The notes under the pieces: model-generated | The model's database searches: none | The model's input: the letters and a program-made list of their open reading frames with translations, nothing else | What the model was told of the DNA's origin: nothing | Source: JACQMJ01 sp964373495 | GTDB lineage: Bacteria; Patescibacteriota; Minisyncoccia; Sungbacterales; SURF-37 | Length of the DNA: 15,595 bases | Reading direction: 5' to 3' | NCBI GenBank assembly: GCA_964373495.1 | Contig: CAYJUW010000018.1 | Coordinates: 1 to 15,595 of the forward strand | Part shown: positions 12,446-15,595 of the stretch, one piece after another | Layout: the number at the start of each line of letters is the position of its first letter | Numbering within the stretch: position 1 is the stretch's first letter | Made by a program: the position numbers and the translations under genes

Positions 12446-13267
12446 ATGGACACCCTCAATGCCAAAGTAAACCCCGTTAGATCCCCGCTCCCGGAGCGTT
12501 CAGGATCTAACGGGGTAAACCGGGAAGAGCTTGAAACGCGGGTCAAGGAGGTCTACCGCGACGTGGCCGAGAAGCCCGAGGCCGCCTACCACTTCGAGAT
12601 GGGCCGCGGCCTGGCCGAGAAGCTCGGCTACCCGAAAGAAGATCTTGACGCCATCCCGGCCGAGGCCATCAAATCCTTCGCCGGCGTGGGCTACCATTTC
12701 GATCTGGCCGATATGAAGCCGGGGGAGCGGGTGCTTGACCTTGGCTCCGGCTCGGGAACGGACATCTTCGTGGCCGCGTTGAACGTCGGCCCCCGCGGCG
12801 AAGTTATCGGCGCGGACATGACCGATAAGCAGCTCGAAAAGGCCGAACGCCTCCGGCTGGGCGCCGGCTTTGGGCAGGTCAAATTGGAAAAATCGTACAT
12901 CGAAACACTGCCCTTCCCGGACGCGAGCTTCGATGTCGTGATCTCAAACGGCGTCATCAATCTCTCCTCGGAGAAACCAAAGGTATTTGCTGAAATCAGC
13001 CGCGTCTTGAAACCCGGCGGGCGCCTCGCGATCTCGGATATCGTCTCCTCCCGCTCGCTCTCGGAACGCATCAAATCCTCGGCCGAGCTCTGGGCCGCCT
13101 GCATTGGCGGGGCTGTGCCGCTCTGGGAGTACTTTTCGCTCATCGAGCGCTCGGGCATGAAGCTCGAACGAGTGCGCGATAACCTCCAGTATAAATTCCT
13201 CACCCACGACGAGGTGATGGACAAATACGGCATAAAATCCGTCTCGCTCCTGGCGGCGAAACCCTGA
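12446..13267 (+). CDS. ArsM-like SAM-dependent methyltransferase
   Basis: The 273-residue protein has class I methyltransferase motifs: VLDLGSGSGTDIFVAAL (96-112), GADMTDKQLEKA (122-133), LPFPDASFDVVISNGVINL (155-173) and VLKPGGRLAISDIV (187-200). The layout (YHFEMGRGLAEKLGYP, SNGVINLSSEKPKVF, ELWAACIGGA) matches the ArsM-related family. In true arsenite methyltransferases the SNG position is usually SNC and extra N-terminal cysteines bind As(III). Only Cys219 remains here, so the substrate is probably not arsenite. Residues 8-25 come from a 48-nt palindrome insertion; homologs as I recall them start near the REELETRVKEVY segment. No SD site. Confidence 0.85.
   Translation: MDTLNAKVNPVRSPLPERSGSNGVNREELETRVKEVYRDVAEKPEAAYHFEMGRGLAEKLGYPKEDLDAIPAEAIKSFAGVGYHFDLADMKPGERVLDLGSGSGTDIFVAALNVGPRGEVIGADMTDKQLEKAERLRLGAGFGQVKLEKSYIETLPFPDASFDVVISNGVINLSSEKPKVFAEISRVLKPGGRLAISDIVSSRSLSERIKSSAELWAACIGGAVPLWEYFSLIERSGMKLERVRDNLQYKFLTHDEVMDKYGIKSVSLLAAKP
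12467..12520. repeat. 46-bp hairpin insertion inside the methyltransferase N-terminus
   Basis: ACCCCGTTAGATCC (12471-12484) is the inverse of GGATCTAACGGGGT (12503-12516), with an inner CGCTCC/GGAGCG stem (12486-12498). GTAAAC occurs on both sides (12467-12472 and 12515-12520), offset by exactly 48 bases, which is 16 codons. It is read as VNPVRSPLPERSGSNGVN. It resembles a palindromic element inserted in frame with a short target duplication. Confidence 0.9.
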
Positions 13268-13271
13268 CGGC

Positions 13272-13300
13272 TGGACGGAGAGCGGAGGCCGTGATAGGGT
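13272..13300 (+). promoter_or_regulatory. Possible promoter of the atp operon
   Basis: TGGACG (13272-13277) matches the -35 consensus at four positions. It is 17 bases from TAGGGT (13295-13300), which has a TGA extension (13292-13294). ATG 13309 follows eight bases later, again a nearly leaderless arrangement. The -10 is weak, so this is tentative. Confidence 0.35.
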
Positions 13301-13308
13301 GGGGCGGG

Positions 13309-14082
13309 ATGCCAGAAATTTCCATCCGCGCTGAAGAGCTGTTCCGGATCGGAAGCTGGCCGGTGACCAATGCCGTCCTGCTGTCCTGCCTGGCCCTCGC
13401 GGTGCTTTCGGCGCTCGCATTTTTTATTCGCCGGCAGTTGAAGCCCGTGCCCGGCCGGCTGCAATCGCTCTTCGAGCTCTTCCTTGAGGAGCTGCTGGAC
13501 ATCATGGATGCCGTGCTTGGCAGCCGCGAGCGCTCGCTACGCTACCTGCCGCTCGTGGCCACCATCTTCCTCTTCATTTTGACCGCCAACTGGCTCGGCC
13601 TGCTGCCGTTCGGCGGCGTGGGGCTCACTACTCCCGGTCCAGACGCCGGACCCGGCACCCCTGCCCCGAGCCACGCCGAGAGGTTCATCCCGCTCCTGCG
13701 GGCTCCGGCCAGCGATTTGAACTTCACCCTTGCGCTGGCGTTGATCTCGGTACTCAGCGCCAACATCCTCGGCATTGCCGCGGTGGGCTTCCGGCGCCAC
13801 GCCGGAAAGTTCTTCACCATCAAAACCCCCATCGCCGCCTTCACCGGCCTGCTTGAACTGGTCTCCGAATTTGTTAGAATAATCTCGTTCTCCTTCCGGC
13901 TGTTCGGGAACGTGTTCGCCGGGGAAGTGTTGCTGGCCATCATCGGCTTCCTCGTACCCTACCTCCTGCCCCTGCCGTTCCTGTTCTTGGAAGTGTTCGT
14001 GGGATTCATCCAGGCCTTCATCTTTGCCATGCTGACGCTGGTATCCATCGGCATGGCCGCCTCGCTCGAACCGGCCCATTGA
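13309..14082 (+). CDS. atpB: F0F1 ATP synthase subunit a
   Basis: Subunit a forms the half-channels that pass ions past the c-ring. The 257-residue protein has five to six hydrophobic segments: about 20-40, 78-102, 138-160, 175-200, 207-228 and 232-252. The essential arginine is Arg197 in FRLFGN, and Gln235 in GFIQAFIFAMLTLVSI matches the conserved last-helix glutamine. Between the second and third segments is a glycine- and proline-rich loop (GLTTPGPDAGPGTPAPS). The start is ATG 13309 rather than GTG 13291, based on the compact MPEISIRAEELFRIGSWPVT N-terminus. It heads the atp operon; no SD beyond a G-rich run. Confidence 0.96.
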   Translation: MPEISIRAEELFRIGSWPVTNAVLLSCLALAVLSALAFFIRRQLKPVPGRLQSLFELFLEELLDIMDAVLGSRERSLRYLPLVATIFLFILTANWLGLLPFGGVGLTTPGPDAGPGTPAPSHAERFIPLLRAPASDLNFTLALALISVLSANILGIAAVGFRRHAGKFFTIKTPIAAFTGLLELVSEFVRIISFSFRLFGNVFAGEVLLAIIGFLVPYLLPLPFLFLEVFVGFIQAFIFAMLTLVSIGMAASLEPAH

Positions 14083-14098
14083 CGCTATGGAATCCAAA

Positions 14099-14127
14099 AA
14101 TCTATTGAAGTCGGACTTCAATAGATT
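14099..14127. repeat. 29-bp palindromic repeat, copy 2, between atpB and atpE
   Basis: AATCTATTGAAGTC (14099-14112) and GACTTCAATAGATT (14114-14127) are exact inverses around a central G at 14113. Apart from that centre it is identical to 2652-2680. It lies in the 108-bp gap between atpB and atpE; the rest of the gap shows no gene. A hairpin here could affect transcript stability between a low-copy and a high-copy subunit. Confidence 0.95.
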
Positions 14128-14190
14128 GCGGATGGTAAAACGCCCACGGTCGCCCTCATTACCCGCTAAGCATAAATCAAGAGACCCGCT

Positions 14191-14421
14191 ATGGAACCGG
14201 AAACCGCACGCTTACTCGCCACCGCCCTGGTCATGGGCTTGGGCACGATCGGGCCGGCCATTGCCATCGGCCTCATCGGCGCCCGCGGGGCCGATGCCAT
14301 TGGCCGCAATCCCGAAGCCGCGCCCAAGGTGCAGACGGCCATGATCCTGGCCATTGCCTTTGCCGAGGCCATCGCCATCTACGCCCTGGTCATCGCGCTC
14401 ATCCTTAAGTTTGTCGGTTAG
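14191..14421 (+). CDS. atpE: F0F1 ATP synthase subunit c
   Basis: This 76-residue proteolipid forms the rotating c-ring. It has two membrane helices (about 7-33 and 47-74) joined by the polar loop RNPEAAPK (39-46). The ion-binding carboxylate is Glu59 in AFAEAIAIYALV. The residue after it is Ala, and the first helix lacks the Gln of sodium-type rings, so proton coupling is more likely (inference). It starts at ATG 14191 with no SD, which is notable because subunit c is needed in many copies. atpF follows after five bases. Confidence 0.97.
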   Translation: MEPETARLLATALVMGLGTIGPAIAIGLIGARGADAIGRNPEAAPKVQTAMILAIAFAEAIAIYALVIALILKFVG

Positions 14422-14426
14422 GGCGC

Positions 14427-14924
14427 ATGACCGGACTTGCCGAGCAATTGGGTGTTGAGTGGCGGCTCCTGCTCACCCAGGGAGTCAATTTTTTTGTGTT
14501 GCTCGCGGCGCTGACCGTCCTCGTCTACCGGCCGCTGCTGAGGATCCTCGAGGAACGCCGCCAGAAGATCGAACTCGGACTCCGGGGCGCCGAAGAGATC
14601 GAACGGCGGCTTAGCGAGATTGAAGAGGAAAAAGCGGGCGTGCTTGGCGCGGCCGAGCGCGAGGCGGTAGCGCGGATACACGCCGCCCAAACCGATGCCA
14701 AAGCCCGCGGAGCGGACATCGTAAAGACCGCCCAGGTCCAGGCCGAATCGCTTTTGACCCAGGCCGCCCAGACGCGAGAACGCAGGCGTCTGGCCGCGCT
14801 GGCAGAACTTGAGCGGGAAGCCGCCGGCTTGGTGAAATCCGCCCTGGTAAAGACGGTCGGGCTTGATCCTGACTCGGTTGATGAAACGCTCATCCGCAAA
14901 GCCGTGGAATCCATCAAATTCTAG
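14427..14924 (+). CDS. atpF: F0F1 ATP synthase subunit b
   Basis: Subunit b is the peripheral stalk joining F0 to F1. The 165-residue protein has one membrane helix near the N-terminus (about residues 13-34, LLLTQGVNFFVLLAALTVLV) and a long charged helix (about 36-140) rich in Glu, Arg and Ala. A short C-terminal domain (VGLDPDSVDETLIRKAVESI) ends it. It starts five bases after atpE and ends three bases before atpH, so the operon is tightly packed. No SD site. Confidence 0.96.
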   Translation: MTGLAEQLGVEWRLLLTQGVNFFVLLAALTVLVYRPLLRILEERRQKIELGLRGAEEIERRLSEIEEEKAGVLGAAEREAVARIHAAQTDAKARGADIVKTAQVQAESLLTQAAQTRERRRLAALAELEREAAGLVKSALVKTVGLDPDSVDETLIRKAVESIKF

Positions 14925-14927
14925 GCC

Positions 14928-15404
14928 ATGCGCTTTCGGGTTCCAGATTACGCCCGCGCGTTTCGCGAAGCGCTCGCCTCCGCGCCGGCGGCGATGCACG
15001 GGGAACTCCTGCGCCGCTTCCTGGCCGTGGTCCGGAAGCATGGCGGGCGTTCGCGGATCCGGGAGATCGCCCGCGCCATCGAGGCCCTCGAGGTGCGCGA
15101 GGGCGGCGGACGATGGATTGAGCTCGAATTCGCCCGGCCGATGGGCGACCGGACGCTGGAGCGGTTCCGGACGCGGCTGTCAGAACGCGACCACCTCGAC
15201 GTACGCATCAACCCCGGCCTGGTGGCCGGCGTACGCATCACCGTGGACGGCGAAATAGAATTTGACCACTCCTTGAAACGGAAGCTCGATAAATTATTTG
15301 TTTGTCCAGAATACCCCGCAGCTTTGCTGGGGGATGAATGGCCACAAACAAATAACCCCCTCCTTTTGCGCCGCCGAGGAGATGGTGGGCACAATCGAAC
15401 ATAG
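14928..15404 (+). CDS. atpH: F0F1 ATP synthase subunit delta with repeat-derived tail
   Basis: Operon position directly after atpF and the C-terminal pattern RINPGLVAGVRITVDGEIEF...SLKRKLDKLF (about 93-124) identify a divergent subunit delta (OSCP), which caps F1 and links it to b. The conserved region ends near residue 122, close to where related proteins finish. From 15295 on, the frame reads into the dispersed element (copy C) and adds about 36 residues (VCPEYPAALLGDEW and beyond) before a stop at 15404. The tail has no delta-like features and comes from the repeat. The N-terminal domain is short and only weakly like canonical delta. No SD site. Confidence 0.85.
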   Translation: MRFRVPDYARAFREALASAPAAMHGELLRRFLAVVRKHGGRSRIREIARAIEALEVREGGGRWIELEFARPMGDRTLERFRTRLSERDHLDVRINPGLVAGVRITVDGEIEFDHSLKRKLDKLFVCPEYPAALLGDEWPQTNNPLLLRRRGDGGHNRT

Positions 15405-15511
15405 ATGGAACGGCTGACAGGAACATGAGATGGTGCGCTCGGCGCGAAAAGAAAGGGTGAAACGGAGATACCGCGCAGCAGCGCTGCGCGGAGCTCCATG
15501 TTCATTTCCCC
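15295..15511. mobile_element. Dispersed repeat element, copy C, fused to atpH
   Basis: This copy is inverted relative to copy B. Its terminal module is bounded by TATTTGTTTGT (15295-15305) and the exact inverse ACAAACAAATA (15344-15354). Further parts are CTTTTGCGCCGCCGAG (15363-15378) facing CTCGGCGCGAAAAG (15439-15452), then GGAGATACCGCGCAG shared with copy B. A 9-bp perfect hairpin follows (15471-15479/15483-15491), and TTCATTTCCCC matches the GGGGAAAT end of copy B. The loop between the second pair of arms is longer than in copy B by about 60 bases. No transposase is encoded. Confidence 0.8.
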
Positions 15512-15595
15512 AGGGAGGCATGCCCGGTAGTAGAACTTCGAACAAACAAGAGAGAATGAATTCGCCCGAATGCGAAGCAACTTTTTGAAGCTACT
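15405..15595. other. Non-coding end of window, no atpA seen
   Basis: After the atpH stop the sequence is repeat element to about 15511, then about 84 bases with no open frame. Every ATG on the plus strand here meets a stop within about 12 codons. The expected next operon gene, atpA, is not in the window. The segment GTAGTAGAAC near 15528 also occurs near 164, which may be chance. Confidence 0.5.

Noticed and set aside
14087..14344. 85-aa frame opening between atpB and atpE
   Set aside because: It begins in the palindromic repeat and then overlaps atpE in another frame, giving a proline/arginine-rich shadow.
15294..15545. Minus-strand frames in the terminal repeat
   Set aside because: They are translations of the repeat element with no start signal. 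Similar frames appear in copy B (4581-4775) because the DNA repeats, not because a protein is conserved.
1..15595. CRISPR array
   Set aside because: The repeats are palindromic, scattered by kilobases and lack regular spacers; no cas gene is present.

Overview
The window looks like a chromosomal segment of a GC-rich member of the Candidate Phyla Radiation (Patescibacteria, most likely Parcubacteria/Paceibacteria-like). The assignment rests on several recognised traits: two small membrane proteins of a type common in that group (974-1165, 9147-9446), a truncated-style TruB, an MTH1-like Nudix enzyme, a Gmad2-domain lipoprotein-like protein, core genes that mostly lack Shine-Dalgarno (SD) sites, and many short palindromic repeats in and between genes. 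TGA is used as a stop, so this is not a recoded lineage. I could not run searches, so the taxonomic call is from memory of the families.

Layout. 1-433: no convincing gene, one hairpin, one terminator. 434-1955 (+): four to five small proteins of unknown function, three with strong SD sites, closed by a strong terminator. 2052-2942 (+): an NAD(P)-binding SDR protein carrying an in-frame palindrome. 2943-3184: repeat-rich convergent gap with a minus-strand terminator. 3185-5712 (-): an unknown 132-aa protein, a membrane-anchored alpha/beta hydrolase, a mobile-looking repeat element, and a two-gene unit of exported unknown proteins with its own promoter and terminator. 5912-13267 (+): housekeeping and repair genes (MTH1-like Nudix, DEAD-box helicase, ArsR-type regulator, zincin, MsrA, membrane protein, DUF763, MsrB, TruB, Gmad2 protein, SAM methyltransferase). 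13309-15404 (+): F0F1 ATP synthase genes atpB-atpE-atpF-atpH. The window ends in a repeat before any atpA is seen.

Working together. The Nudix enzyme, MsrA and MsrB form a loose oxidative-damage set: nucleotide-pool cleansing plus repair of both methionine sulfoxide diastereomers. The atp genes are a real operon with 3-5 bp gaps from atpE to atpH.

The most notable content is structural. Several families of perfect or near-perfect palindromes (29, 32, 38 and 46 bp) sit inside or at the edges of genes and contribute codons to the proteins. A larger element with 10-11 bp terminal inverted repeats occurs in at least two copies in opposite orientation plus one degenerate copy, and one copy has fused a roughly 36-residue tail onto AtpH. 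Two translation-initiation styles also separate cleanly: unknown small genes in the first 5.7 kb have strong AGGAGG sites, while recognisable core genes have none and several look leaderless.
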